Source: Limnephilus marmoratus
Lineage: Eukaryota > Arthropoda > Insecta > Trichoptera > Limnephilidae
DNA: 64,000 bases
Direction of reading: 5' to 3'
Assembly: GCA_917880885.1 (NCBI GenBank)
Contig: OU862919.1
Span: 53,543,058-53,607,057, forward strand
Under the pieces are notes generated by a model, which ran no database searches, had not been told where the DNA came from, and worked only from the letters and a program-made list of their open reading frames with translations. The position numbers and the translations under genes were made by a program. Shown here in pieces: positions 9,789 through 20,749 of this stretch (position 1 is its first letter; each line of letters opens with the position of its first letter).

Positions 9789-10666
9789 CTATTCTCCGTC
9801 CACCTTTAGATCAACTTGGGAGAGTACGAAATTTGGTTCGTATTGCGCATACCGCGCCCCCTTCTTCGGTCCCTTCACCGCCGCTGTGTTACTCCGCCCA
9901 TAGATCAGTCGTTCGTCGGCTGTCGCGCTGTGTGCACGTAACTTGAAATTTTAACCCTTTCAGACCCTGTGATAAAATGGATATTTATTATTACTAATTT
10001 TTCTTTATTCATTGCTTTTTATGGTAACACACTTTGCGGATTTTACGACAATGCTTACATTTTACGGCACATGCCCGTGTTATGGTGGTCGATTATTCAA
10101 ACATCAATGTTTCAGCCAAGTCCTAATTCATTAGATATCACTGTCACTAATTGCAAATAACAAAATAGGAAAGTATGACATTAATAATTATGTCCTTATA
10201 TTCGAATTGCAACAATATGAACAATGCATATTTATAAAACAATGGTGTTACGTACTGTACTATAAAATTACTGAATGTTGGTGTTAATCAGTTTTATTTT
10301 TTTATAGGCCGTACACAAACCTCAACTCACAATTATTATTATTGATTAATTATTATTTGTAAAAAAAAATATCTGGAGAACATGATATTTCGCAAACATC
10401 ATACAAAAATCGGTGATTTCATTGAGCATATTTTCAAAAATTGATAAAATGCAGTGCGTTTATTGGAGAACCATTCCAATAATTATTTAAATAAATAAAT
10501 TGCTAAAACTTTTGATTGCAGGTGGGTGGAAAATAATAATTAAATAATTTAGTTAATTTATTTAAACACGGGAATCTAATGGGTTAACGCGCATTCAAGC
10601 AGCAGACGGGGGGAGGGGTGGAGACATGCGCGGTCACAGGTTGTTCTTATTTTGGACGGAGAATAG
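9789..10666. mobile_element. Short inverted-repeat element containing a second element
   Basis: The ends are CTATTCTCCGTCC and its exact complement GGACGGAGAATAG. Outside the inner piggyBac-like insertion (9955-10583) the element is only about 250 bp and GC-rich. I found no convincing target duplication, so the superfamily is open. Confidence 0.6.
9955..10583. mobile_element. piggyBac-like MITE nested in the previous element
   Basis: The element is flanked by TTAA on both sides (9951-9954 and 10584-10587). Its ends start CCCTTTCAGACCCTGTG on the left and, on the complementary strand, CCCATTAGATTCCCGTG on the right. TTAA duplication with CCC-type termini is the piggyBac signature. The interior is AT-rich and non-coding. 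Confidence 0.6.
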
Positions 10667-11060
10667 GTGATTATTGATTTTGCGTTGTAATTAGGTTTTT
10701 AGTTGAAATTAGGATCCTCATAAAGGAATTATTAAAATATATTTATTAGAATTTTTGATTACTTTTGCCTGCAAGCTATTTAAGTACAAAATATTTATAA
10801 AATATTTATTTTAAGTACAAAAAAGGTTTATGCGTTACCTGTGTAATGAGGGAATATACATACTATCCATTCCTGTATCCATCATTGTTCTTAACAGGAA
10901 TGCTCAATCTTAATCATAAAAACTCCATCAAAAGAAATTTTTAAAAACTTTAATGTGTTCAGCATTATTAAATTATACTAAAAAAATGCACTACTCAAAT
11001 TTAAAGAAAAATATGAATACCTTGCTGACCAACACACCTACACTACAAGGTCAAAATCTC
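10667..11060. other. Non-coding, nothing recognised
   Basis: This is AT-rich sequence. The open frame at 10953-11195 overlaps the dispersed repeat that follows and is not a credible gene. Confidence 0.45.
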
Positions 11061-11069
11061 CATCCCCTC

Positions 11070-11165
11070 CCCACTACCTTCAGCATCACACCATACCAAA
11101 ATTGGGGATGCCATAGTCTCACTGGCTCGACGGTTGGGAGCAGTTGGGATTCCTGTGTTATATTC
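11070..11165 (+). repeat. Dispersed repeat, copy 1
   Basis: CTTCAGCATCACACCATACC, then AAATTGGGGATGCCATAGTC and TCACTGGCTC, are repeated with few changes at 56865-56955. The function and class are unknown. It could be the end of an LTR or SINE family. Confidence 0.55.
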
Positions 11166-11344
11166 AGATATAAAAGTTATATTATATGCAAGTAGGTATT
11201 ATATGATATAAAAGTTATATTATATATTATATGCAATATTAGCTGAGTCGACTGCACGTATAAGTATATCGTATTTTGAGATTGCCGCAAGCTACTACGG
11301 AGAGTCGAAATTATTAGTAAAACTATTTTTACAACGGATTTTCG

Positions 11345-11480
11345 CTCAACATAATAATAATAATAATCATAATATTTATTTCACATAAAATTATACAATG
11401 AAACATATGTGGAAACTTTGACTAGCCAACTAGGAATGGATCCTGTTTTAGGCCAGTCAAATTGACAAATTTAGTTCATA
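11345..11480 (-). repeat. Probable LINE 3' end beside an (AAT)n microsatellite
   Basis: An AATAATAATAATAATCATAA tract followed by TATTTATTTCAC reads, on the minus strand, as the GAAATAAATATTATTATT type of tail found at many CR1/jockey LINE 3' ends. No coding remnant is recognised upstream. Confidence 0.35.
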
Positions 11481-13036
11481 TCATAATTTCATATTACATT
11501 GATTAATTATATATACATATTATTTATTGAATGAAACAAGTGTTACGATTGAATTCCTCGTAGAAGCTTTAGTTAATAACTACAATTTTGAACTCATAAA
11601 AAAAGAATAAGCGAAGAGAAAAAAACAATGTCTTAAAGTACAGATTTAGTATCGAATGCTTGTTTAACAATAGATAAATGTTTGGACATGTGAATCGCTT
11701 GCAAAAATTGAGAATCGAGACAATCTTCAAGCGTGATGACAAAATTCATATTATAATTAACGTGGATGTTTAAACATGATTACAAAAAATAATTATAATT
11801 AACGTGAGTGACGTATCCCTCAACTTTACGAGCGGGTAAAGAAACTCAAAAAGAATGTGACGCGAAAAGGATGCAGCAAATGAATAAAAACAATTTGTAT
11901 ATAAATATGTCTTAAGTTAGTGTATAAATAGTGACATGAGAAAGTGGTTGATAACCAATTGTATTCATTTCCCTTTCCTTGCTTGAGATATATCGACTTT
12001 GGTTGTACGGCCGTATATCCTCTTTGCATACTTACTTGAAGAAAACATCTTCTAAACTTTTGGCCGGACCAATTGTCGCCGGACCAACTGTCATGGAACC
12101 CTTTTGACATATGTAAGTCTCAACATAGTGAAACTGCTCCCTTGGACTTTTTTTTCTCTTAAATTTTGTAATCTTCTCCGTAATAATTTGGTGTATAACT
12201 GTTTTATGGGAGAACCTGAAAAAGTAAATAAATAAATAATGAATGAATAAATTTAATTTTTACTATCTAAATATAAATTCGATATAAATCTAAATTTGTC
12301 GACATATTATCGAATTTTTAATCAAATATTTTATCTGGAAATTCCGAATAATGTTATCTTCATTATTAATATTACATATCATTAACTTTTCTTCACATAT
12401 AATTTTGATGTAAATATGAGAAGAGCATATAAAAATGCTATCCTTTTGACTCTATTGTCTTTTACTCCAGCCCCAGTAATCCCTTTTTTAGCCTCTCAGG
12501 TCATCCTCGGTCTGTCTAATGGCTTGTAAGATGAGAGATGGTTTGACTTCAAATTATTCCAAAATAATAATGGTCTAGTCCTCTCCGTTTGGCATACATA
12601 ACCGTGACTAGCCCCCCAATGCCGCATACGTGGGATTCAGTATAGGCATGTATGTATGAGTGACGCAGCTAAAACCCTAACGATTTGGTCTCCAGTGTCA
12701 AGAAAGTTTTACAGTTTTTTCTGACTGGAATCGCAATATCTTGTTTCTGCTATTTTAAGCGGAATTATTCACTGCACGATTCGAAAATGGTAAAAGTTTC
12801 TTTATTGAGAGACTCGAGGCAGTCGTTAATGCAAAAATTATTGTTGCGTTCGAGTGTTTGGAAAAGTTTGGTCATATCGCACGTGCTTTAAAAAGTATAA
12901 TCTTTGTTGCTAATTTTCGGGGACTCCCAGATAGTCCATAAAATACAGCTTTCTGTGTAGATTATCTTGGTCGAATAATGGTGAACCTCAAAATGTAATT
13001 TATATTCTCGGCTATTTAGCTATTACATAAAATTTT
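11481..13036. other. Non-coding; contains a GGACCAACTGTC motif near 12058
   Basis: The interval is AT-rich. At about 12058-12105 the motif GGCCGGACCAATTGTCGCCG followed by GACCAACTGTCATGGAAC appears. A related sequence lies inverted at about 15490-15542. The frame 11826-12110 (minus) and the frame 12685-12891 are unrecognised and probably not genes. Confidence 0.4.
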
Positions 13037-13472
13037 AATTTGGCAGGCGGGTACGGGTACCGCCGACCCTGGAACCATTATATTGATGTATAGATAACCC
13101 CAAGTGGTTCGCTTTTTTTTACTAAGAAGGGGTGCCCGAGTTCATGGGGTGAGGTTTGTTTGTGTCTTGGCGGCGCGTGCTTTTGCCCACCTATTGCGAG
13201 CGAGTTCAATCGGGAGAAAATGGTAGAGGAAGACCCTTTGACCTCTCCAACCGGACTCTACCGATCCATCGCATTGCACCGCAGTGAAGGATGGGTTCAT
13301 TCGTTCTTCACTTCAGAACACATTGATCCCCAAATTCCTACCCACACCTGATACCGTTTTCCTTCTAAGAACTTCCTCTCGTTCCTTTCCCTAAAAAAAC
13401 CCTCTACAGGATATCCTCAAAGATGACATAGGATCTGAGGATTTTTTTCCTCTTAGGGCCTCCTGTCATTGT
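13037..13472 (+). mobile_element. SINE-like element, copy A
   Basis: It begins AATTTGGCAGGCGGGTACGG and ends with a stem-loop GATCTGAGGATTTTTTTCCT followed by CTTAGGGCCTCC. The same head and tail occur at 29945-30422, 49113-49812 and, without the tail, at 55757-55943. The last ~80 bp are shared with the jockey-like LINE at 2520-3180 and 46830-47330. I infer a LINE-dependent non-autonomous element. No clear Pol III A and B boxes were found in the head. Confidence 0.7.
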
Positions 13473-14060
13473 CAAAAATAATACGTTAAAATAGACACAA
13501 CGCCTATTATGTATACCATTTCGAACACATTTCAAATATAATATTTCGAAAAACTTTTGTTAAAACTCTACGTACTCTAGGTAACTACATATATTGTTTT
13601 GAAGGGCATTTTTTTTTTTCAAATATGTGAAGCCTCTTTAAAAATTCTTCGAATAATCAAATATTCATATTTTGTTTGGTTCTCACGGACTTGGGAAATC
13701 GTTTCAACCCACGCTTACATTATTTTCAGATTCTCTGAAAGGGATACTAATCAAATAATAATACCAAGATGAGCATTTTTCTGATGTTCATAGAATAATT
13801 TCATTTACATAGACTGAACGTACACTATTTCAAACATGGAGAATATTATTAATGCAGTTTTCTATAAAAAAATGATAATTAATGTTTTTGTACAGGGTGG
13901 TACCAGTAGGCAATGTAAAATATAATGAAAAAAATTTTACGGTGAAAACGTGAACGACACGCGTTATGTTACTGCTGCTTTTTATGAGATTACAGCCCAA
14001 TTGCCCAAATGCCTGGAGCTAGTAAGACTATTTGCATTCCGAATTAAAGTTAACAAATTA
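13473..14060. other. Non-coding, nothing recognised
   Basis: This is AT-rich sequence without open frames, repeat ends or RNA genes that I can identify. Confidence 0.5.
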
Positions 14061-14069
14061 TTATAGGTA

Positions 14070-14205
14070 ATAATTATTAGCCTGAAACACTCAACTACAT
14101 TGAAAAAATCTCCCGAGAAAAGATACATGCCGCCGACGGGACTCGAACCCGCGTCCTTCTGATTTCAGGTTAACTGCTCGGTCCACTGAGCAACGTCGGC
14201 TTATA
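14070..14205 (-). mobile_element. tRNA-derived SINE (family Z), copy 1
   Basis: On the minus strand the head reads GCCGACGTTGCTCAGTGGAC, with a four-pair D arm, a B box GGTTCGAGTCCC, and a 3' CGGCGGC that pairs with the 5' GCCGACG except for one mismatch. The anticodon arm is degenerate, so it is not a working tRNA gene. The body continues ATGTATCTTTTCTCGGGAGA and TTGAGTGTTTCAGGC. A second copy with opposite orientation lies at 15085-15390. Confidence 0.75.
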
Positions 14206-14294
14206 TCCTACCCGCCAGATAATTTAATATATACTAGTGTTTTATTCAACAATTACTGCTTATTACATTTTTCCACCTGCAAACAACCAACTTT
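14206..14294. other. Spacer before the tandem array
   Basis: These are unique AT-rich bases between the SINE and the 112-bp array, with no feature seen. Confidence 0.4.
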
Positions 14295-15084
14295 ATTTTA
14301 TATGGGAAAGGCATTGTAAGTGCTAAAACTCTCACTAGGTGGCCTCAAGCCAAATTATGACTACATTATTTGGTGAAATACTTTAACTCGTCAAATATTA
14401 ATTATTATTTTATATGGGAAAGGCATTGTAAGTGCTAAAACTCTCACTAGGTGGCCTCAAGCCAAATTATGACTACATTATTTGGTGAAATACTTTAACT
14501 CGTCAAATATTAATTATTATTTTATATGGGAAAGGCATTGTAAGTGCTAAAACTCTCACTAGGTGGCCTCAAGCCAAATTATGACTACATTATTTGGTGA
14601 AATACTTTAACTCGTCAAATATTAATTATTATTTTATATGGGAAAGGCATTGTAAGTGCTAAAACTCTCACTAGGTGGCCTCAAGCCAAATTATGACTAC
14701 ATTATTTGGTGAAATACTTTAACTCGTCAAATATTAATTATTATTTTATATGGGAAAGGCATTGTAAGTGCTAAAACTCTCACTAGGTGGCCTCAAGCCA
14801 AATTATGACTACATTATTTGGTGAAATACTTTAACTCGTCAAATATTAATTATTATTTTATATGGGAAAGGCATTGTAAGTGCTAAAACTCTCACTAGGT
14901 GGCCTCAAGCCAAATTATGACTACATTATTTGGTGAAATACTTTAACTCGTCAAATATTAATTATTATTTTATATGGGAAAGGCATTGTAAGTGCTAAAA
15001 CTCTCACTAGGTGGCCTCAAGCCAAATTATGACTACATTATTTGGTGAAATACTTTAACTCGTCAAATATTAATTATTATTTTA
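14295..15084. repeat. Tandem array, 7 copies of a 112-bp unit
   Basis: The phrase TATGGGAAAGGCATTGTAAG begins at 14301, 14413, 14525, 14637, 14749, 14861 and 14973, so the period is exactly 112 bp. Copies look identical by eye. Unit junctions read TTATTATTTTA, and the array is bounded by ATTTTA at each end. The unit has no open frame of note. Compare the second array at 38391-39140. Confidence 0.9.
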
Positions 15085-15390
15085 AATTGATAAACTAATG
15101 TTTTAAGACAAGATTTTTACGCATAGCACAAATGGTAACAATTATTATTGAAAAAAATCTCCCGAGAAAAGATACACGCCGCCGACATGGACAGAGCAGT
15201 TGACCGGAAATCAGAAGGACGCCGGTTGGAGTCCCATCGGCGGCATGTATCTTTTCTCGGGCGATTTTTTCAATGTTGATGAGTGTTTCAGGCTAAAAAT
15301 TATTACTTATAATAATTGTTACCCTTTGTGCTATGCATAAAAATCTTGCCTAAAAATATTAGTTTATCAATTAAAAATAATAATCCGAAT
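15085..15390. mobile_element. Fold-back SINE (family Z) with tRNA-like loop
   Basis: The left arm (about 15085-15182: AAATTGATAAACTAATGTTT ... TCTCCCGAGAAAAGATACAC) is the reverse complement of the right arm (about 15240-15380), with a ~40-bp gap in the left arm. Between them lies a tRNA-like segment with GCCGGTTGGAGTCCCATCGG, a decayed B box. The right half is a normal SINE tail. The left half is an inverted copy of that tail placed where the 5' end should be. Confidence 0.75.
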
Positions 15391-16476
15391 TTAGGGAATG
15401 TTGTGAGGACGGGTAGGGAGGGTGAGGTGTTGCTGGATGAAGGTCCGAAATTATCTTTAGGTCATTTTGAACAACAACAGTAACGTAGTGCAAACGATTC
15501 CATGACAGCTGATCCCTCGACAGTTGGCCCCCGGCATATATACATAATAAAATGCAGTCGGTTTAGGGAAAATATGGTATATCTTCTTGCACAAAAATTA
15601 AATAAATATCCTCGAAGGGTTGTATAGCGAGAATGTAATGCTGAATAACAAAAGTATTGAACATATTTTCATTCAAATGCATCAAGAATAAAACTACTTG
15701 TTTTTATACTATGCATACCAGTATAAATACAAAATATCGACACCGAAAAGAAATTCGTTTGATGTCCATACCAACATATTATTAAAGGTATTTTTGAAGT
15801 CGGTTTTTGTATTTCAAATTAGTAAATAATGCAAAAAATGTAATTTCATGTCGTCAGATATGTTTTGTTGGATTTGGTTAGGTAAACAGGGGCAACAAGC
15901 GTGGGTAAATGCAACAATGCAAGGGGGCGAAAACGAAAGGACCACCTTATAATTGCATTTATGTATATGGTAGGTACATCAAAATGGCAACGTAATTTTT
16001 TTATGTATCTATACCTTATTTTGTCGATAGGTACAATAAATAAAATGAAAACAGTCTCCTGTGGTCCACCCTTTATAAATTTACAATTCCTGTGGTAAAT
16101 ACATTACTTTTAACCTACTTGGGTTTAAATTTCCCTTAAGCCGGGGCATTTTGTTTTTAATGCAGGATCAGATATAGAAGTTCGGATCTTCATGGTGTAA
16201 TTAAATACCCCCTGTGGCAATATTTAAGCCACTTTAAAGATCATGAACGTTTAAACAAACTAAACCGAGCATGCACTAAATTTGGTGCAGAAAACATTCC
16301 AATCAATAAATATTGATTACTTATATTTGAATTCTTGACAAAAGTCGAGAACTAAACCAGCAATCAGCAAGTTATTTAAGGAAAAAATATATACGTAAAT
16401 TTTTCTTCTTTTTGATAAATTTTTTATTTATCTTCTTTTATGGTGCTCTCTTCCATCGAAGGTTAACTATATTAAA
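15391..16476. other. Non-coding; inverted partner of the GACCAACTGTC motif near 15490-15542
   Basis: The minus-strand sequence GGGGGCCAACTGTCGAGGGA followed by TCAGCTGTCATGGAATC resembles 12058-12105 in inverted orientation. The open frame 15901-16098 is unrecognised. The rest is AT-rich without features. Confidence 0.4.
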
Positions 16477-17380
16477 TTTTCACATGTAGCAAACACTTTG
16501 TGGGAATACATAATTATATTAAACACAATAATATAACTTTGTTCCAATTCCACTATATTATTTCTTTAGCCAACCGGTTTCGGTTCTTCCTGAACCTTCC
16601 TCAGGGGTGAATAAAAATATATGAACGTAATACAGATGTACATGGTATTTAAAGGAAGAGGGAGAGAGAACATCAACTTAGGTGGGGGCGACGAGGAAGG
16701 TGCCTAAGAGGGAGGGGTGAACGTGGGCGGGGGTAATGGAAATATTTAAAAAATGGGGTGTTAGACAAATCTAATTGTTTATTAAGTAAATTGGTTTTAT
16801 TTATTTTAAATGACTTTTTTTATTTCAAGGGCTTTAAGATTATTGAGGCGTATACCTATCCATTTCTATGTAATACATCTATCCCGGAAGATTTATTAAA
16901 TGAGTGATTTTTATCTATTACGTGGGTGGCGAACTCTGAAAAACCTACACTGTAGACATCTCAAGTATTCGACCACACTTGTTTGAATGTTTCTAGCCGT
17001 TTTACCTATGTAAAAGGCTGGACAAGCATTATATTAAGTTCATAGATGCCAGAATGACTTAAGTTATTTTATTTATCTTTAGAATTTATTAAAAGTTTAC
17101 CCAGGTATAAAACGGGTATAAAACGCAACTTTTCATAGAGAATTTAGAAATACATTAAGATGAAAAATTATGTATAAATAAAATTCTACGCTAACCGTAG
17201 TTTTTATTATCTCTGATGTCGTGTGTGTTATTGTAAAGACATTTATTAGTAGATATGAGATTAAGTTTTTTTGTAAGGATTTTATCGATTAAGCTATTGG
17301 GGTATCCAATATTTATTGCAATAGGTTTGATTTTGGAGAGTTCTTCAGTAAAGTTAGATACAGTAAAGTTACATTTTTTT
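16477..17380 (-). pseudogene. Penelope-like element remnant (PLE-c)
   Basis: Read on the minus strand from 17380, decayed coding gives CPAFYIGKTARN, the YIG half of a GIY-YIG nuclease, and later LNNLKALEIKK, the conserved C-terminal block of the other copies. Stops and frameshifts are frequent. Downstream (lower coordinates) are a purine-rich 3' region and a hammerhead motif at 16564-16612, then the terminal block TTTTCACATGTAGCAA near 16477. The same terminal block and ribozyme region recur at 37302-37440. Confidence 0.75.
16564..16612 (-). ncRNA. Hammerhead ribozyme motif (PLE type), copy 4
   Basis: The minus strand reads CTGAGGA, stem II GGTTC-AGGAA-GAACC, GAAA, then palindromic ACCGGT with cleavage triplet GTT and GG pairing with CC beside the core. 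All conserved core positions are present. The distal part of stem I is weak, so activity is uncertain. Confidence 0.7.
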
Positions 17381-17456
17381 GTAATTTATTTATTTACATT
17401 TTAAGAATTCACAAAAAAATTAAAAATATATGTGTATATATATATAATAAAAACAT

Positions 17457-17596
17457 TATTATTTTTCAGATGACCAGAAGGGTGGAAATCGTGACGAGGA
17501 CACGAGTTCACAACTTCGTGATACATATTTTACGAAGTAGTGAGCTCGTGTCCTCGTTGTCACGATTTCCACCCTTCTCGTCATGTGAAAAATAAA
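17457..17596. mobile_element. Fold-back MITE, 140 bp
   Basis: The two arms are near-perfect inverted repeats, GAAGGGTGGAAATCGTGACG on the left and its complement on the right, together with GAGGACACGAGTTCAC and its complement. Only about 15 bp form the loop. The outer ends are AT-rich (TTATTTTTCA/TGAAAAATAA). Target duplication is unclear. Confidence 0.8.
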
Positions 17597-18905
17597 AAAA
17601 TGTAGATTCTTTATCAGTAAAAATTGAAAATTTAGATTTTTTTGTTAATTCATACCATAAAGAAATGTATAAAGAAAATTCATGCCAAATTTAAAGAAAA
17701 TCGGTTTATTAGAACTTGAGAAATCATGACAACCGTTTCGACAAAAGTAGTTTCGAGAAAAAGGTGTTTAAAGTTTGTTCTATTTAGATTCTAGTTAGAT
17801 TCAGTCTATTGCTACGACATGGCTATAACTTTTAAAATAATTCTAATTTCGAAAAATCCCAATAAGGAGATGTTTTTGAATGTGTAAACTATCGAAATGC
17901 GATTTTTTTTCTGGACTTGAATACCTCCTTAAACCACAGTTTTTGTATCTTCCCATATGTTAAGTCTACCTATCTTTCCAAATGTTAATAGTTTTAGTTT
18001 TAGAAATCTTCTAGGTACTAATGGATAATTTATCTGTCGCACAATGGTTATAAACACAGTCGCACAATATTAGAGTGAATTGAAAATGTTTTTTTTGCCA
18101 CATCATTTCGAGGTCACTTTGTTATTTTAGAGAATATCTCTAATTTGTAGAAGTTTTTGGCTAAAGAAGGCGAGGTATGAAATAATACTAAAACATTAAT
18201 TCCAGAGTGGGTTTAAAGTAGGTACCTACCACATAAAGTGATTTTCAATTATTTTTTACTTTCAACACAAATTGGCTCACATTAAAATTCTGCGAACCAG
18301 TTTTGTGATTTGCCGGCAGACCGATTTTTTAAATGAAAATCTTGGGATATTACTGCAATTATTATTTTTTAACTTGTAATCTCCACGAAAAATAATTCTC
18401 TTGAATGTTATTCTGTATTGAGCGGAGACCTTTAAGAGTTACGCAAATACAAACAAGACGTTGATGAAACGTTCTAACGCTTATTTTGTAGCAAATGGAA
18501 TAATGTACACTGAAATAATATTTCGTGCAAAACACCTACGCCACGTTAACTACGTAAATGCTCTCATGTGTTCTGACATGTGAAACGGAACCGTATAATG
18601 TTCTGAATAATTTTGACGTGTGAGTTGACATCTAATAACAAGGACCTTTCTCTAAACATGTAGAATAATAACATATTGCGAAACATATATTATCTTATGA
18701 ATGGTCCAGGTATGTACAGTACATCAGCTGCTCTACATACGATGGAAATAAATGTGAAGGTCCTGGGGACATTGTAACATTTAACACTCGTGTACAGTTA
18801 CGTAAAGTCATGTAGCATGTTAATCATCTTCATTGCTTAATGGCGGGTGGATGTTAGTGGCTTTTTTATCTTCAATTTACCAAGATTACAGATATTATAA
18901 TAATA
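17597..18905. other. Non-coding, nothing recognised
   Basis: About 1.3 kb of AT-rich DNA without long open frames, repeat termini, or tRNA-like sequences that I could identify. Confidence 0.5.
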
Positions 18906-19213
18906 CTAGCTGATCCGGCGAACTTCGTACCGCCTCAGAATCAAAAACTGTTGTCAACTGATTAGCTGAATTGATCTAAATTGTTTCTCCCTGCGTATAC
19001 CATACCTTGATCTAAATTGTTTCTCCCTGCGTATCCTTTCCCCTCTCGCATTCCCTCTCCCTCTCCCCACTCCACTTCTCCCCTTCCCCCGTCCCGCTAA
19101 CCCCCCTTCCTGAGTTCCTTTCCCCCCTCCCCCCCCCCCCCTCCCCCCCTCCCCCCACCCCCTCCTCCCCCCTCCCCCCTCCCCCTCTCCCTTCCCCCCT
19201 CCCCCCTCCCTCC
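18906..19213 (-). mobile_element. Helitron 3' end with C-rich tract
   Basis: The plus strand starts A|CTAGCTGATCCGGCGAACTT, so the minus strand ends in CTAG after a GC-rich hairpin, the Helitron 3' signature. A direct repeat of TTGATCTAAATTGTTTCTCC and a ~180-bp C-rich, G-poor tract follow, as in the copies at 23181 and 23774. The 5' TC end is absent because the sequence joins LINE-A abruptly at about 19213. Long frames on the minus strand here (glycine/arginine-rich) are products of the C tract. Confidence 0.65.
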
Positions 19214-20706
19214 CGGTCCGGGAAGCAACCTGTGTCGAGCGATTGATTAAACAATAGACAAATCGGCTCAGCCAGTGAAGCAATGCAATTTATGAGAACA
19301 TTGGGGTGCACGTTATCAGGTCCGGCTTTTTTGTTTTTGTCTAGAGATTTAATTTTAGATTTAACGTCGCTTATATTTATGTGTACAGGAGGGATATGTA
19401 TGCTCTCAATAAGGGACGGTGGTGGTATGTAATTGTCTGGGATATCTTCGTCATATACACTTTTGAAGTAATCAGCAAAATAGTTAACCTTTACTTTCAT
19501 ATCAGTGCTACTCTTATCTTTGAAGTGCATTGAAATGGGTAAACCTTGTTTGTTTTTTCTAAGAGAGTTTACATGTGTGAAAAAGTTTTGTATATTAGAG
19601 GGTATAGATTTTTCGATTCCATTTATATAATTATAATATGATTTTTTTGACAGTTTTTTACATTGAGTTCTGTAATTGTGAAATACCTTATAGTCATTAA
19701 GGGATTTAGATTCTTTAAAGTTTTTGTGTGCAGTTTTTTTGCAAATAACCAGGTTGATTAACTCGCTGTTGAACCATTTCGGGAACTTCGCTTCTTTGAA
19801 GTGTGAAAGTGGTACATAGTTTTCAATGGCCCTGTTGATAATTGTGTAAAAAATTTCAAGATTGTAGTTAATACTATTGTTGAGGTGAAGAAATGACCAG
19901 TCTTCATTTGTAAGATATTGGTTCATATTAGGATAGTCAGCTTTGGAAAAATTATAAGTTAAGTTAGGAAGAATAGTTGTGTCGTCTGGTGAGTTATTCA
20001 TCGTTATGGTTATGCTTAAAGCGGGGTGGTGGCAGTCTAGGGGGAGGAGCTCGTCAACTGATTTAACAATGTGAATTGAGAGATCACTACAGAATACTAA
20101 ATCCAGCAGCCGGTTATTGGTATTGTAGACTTGATTGACTTGATGTAGAGCGAGTAAGTTCGTCATATCTATTATTTCACGAGCATTTTCTGGTAGACTT
20201 AAGTTGTTATAAGAGTTTTTATTCATCCAATCAATGCTAGGGGTATTATAGTCACCAAATAAAATTGTTCTGGCATCAGGGTATTTATTTTTAAAGGTTT
20301 CGAGGTCATCAATGTGGTTTCGGTAGACTGTGATGTTGGATCCAGGAGGAATGTAGACACATCCCAGTAAAATTTTACTTGATTTAGTTTTTAGTAATAC
20401 AAATACCTGTTCCACGTCTAGATGTTTGCAAATTAATCGAGTGGATGGCAGTGATTTTTTGACGGATATGAGAACTCCTCCTCCTCTGGTTTTATTGCTG
20501 GTGGCTGGATTCCTGTCAAGGCGGTAGGTGTTATAAGATGAGAATCCAAGTTCCTCGGTGTGAATATCAGGATCAAGCCAGGTTTCAGTAAGGAGAAATA
20601 CATCGACGTTTTGAAGTAAAGGAATAGAAGTTTGCAACTCTAAGAGTTTGGTTCGGCAGCCACGGATGTTTTGGCCGTATCCATTGATGTGTTTGAGTTT
20701 TTTGGA
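19214..20706 (-). pseudogene. LINE-A ORF2: APE endonuclease and start of RT, truncated
   Basis: The frame is open from about 20706 down to the junction at 19214. The first methionine (20637) lies inside the endonuclease, because HINGYGQNIRGCRTK-like residues typical of the domain's start precede it. Visible motifs: TETW (residues 17-20 from that Met), GDYN (128-131), LLDLVFCSD (about 177-185) and CHHPAL (about 204-209), all APE-type endonuclease signatures. An RT entry motif KKAGPDNVHP follows near residue 440, then the frame stops being LINE at GCFPD and runs into the Helitron C tract. The palm with YADD is missing. The group is CR1/jockey-like. Confidence 0.85.
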
Positions 20707-20749
20707 TTTTTCTTAACTATTGTCGGCTTGCTGTTGATATATTTGATTG

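Noticed and set aside
14133..14205. A tRNA gene on the minus strand
   Set aside because: D arm and T arm are good, but the anticodon arm does not form a 5-pair stem with a 7-base loop, and the sequence continues into a repeated SINE body.
18954..19283. Glycine/arginine-rich protein frames over the C-rich tract (also the C-terminus of the 19012-20637 frame)
   Set aside because: They come from the low-complexity tract of a Helitron end. The real LINE-A reading stops at about 19214.
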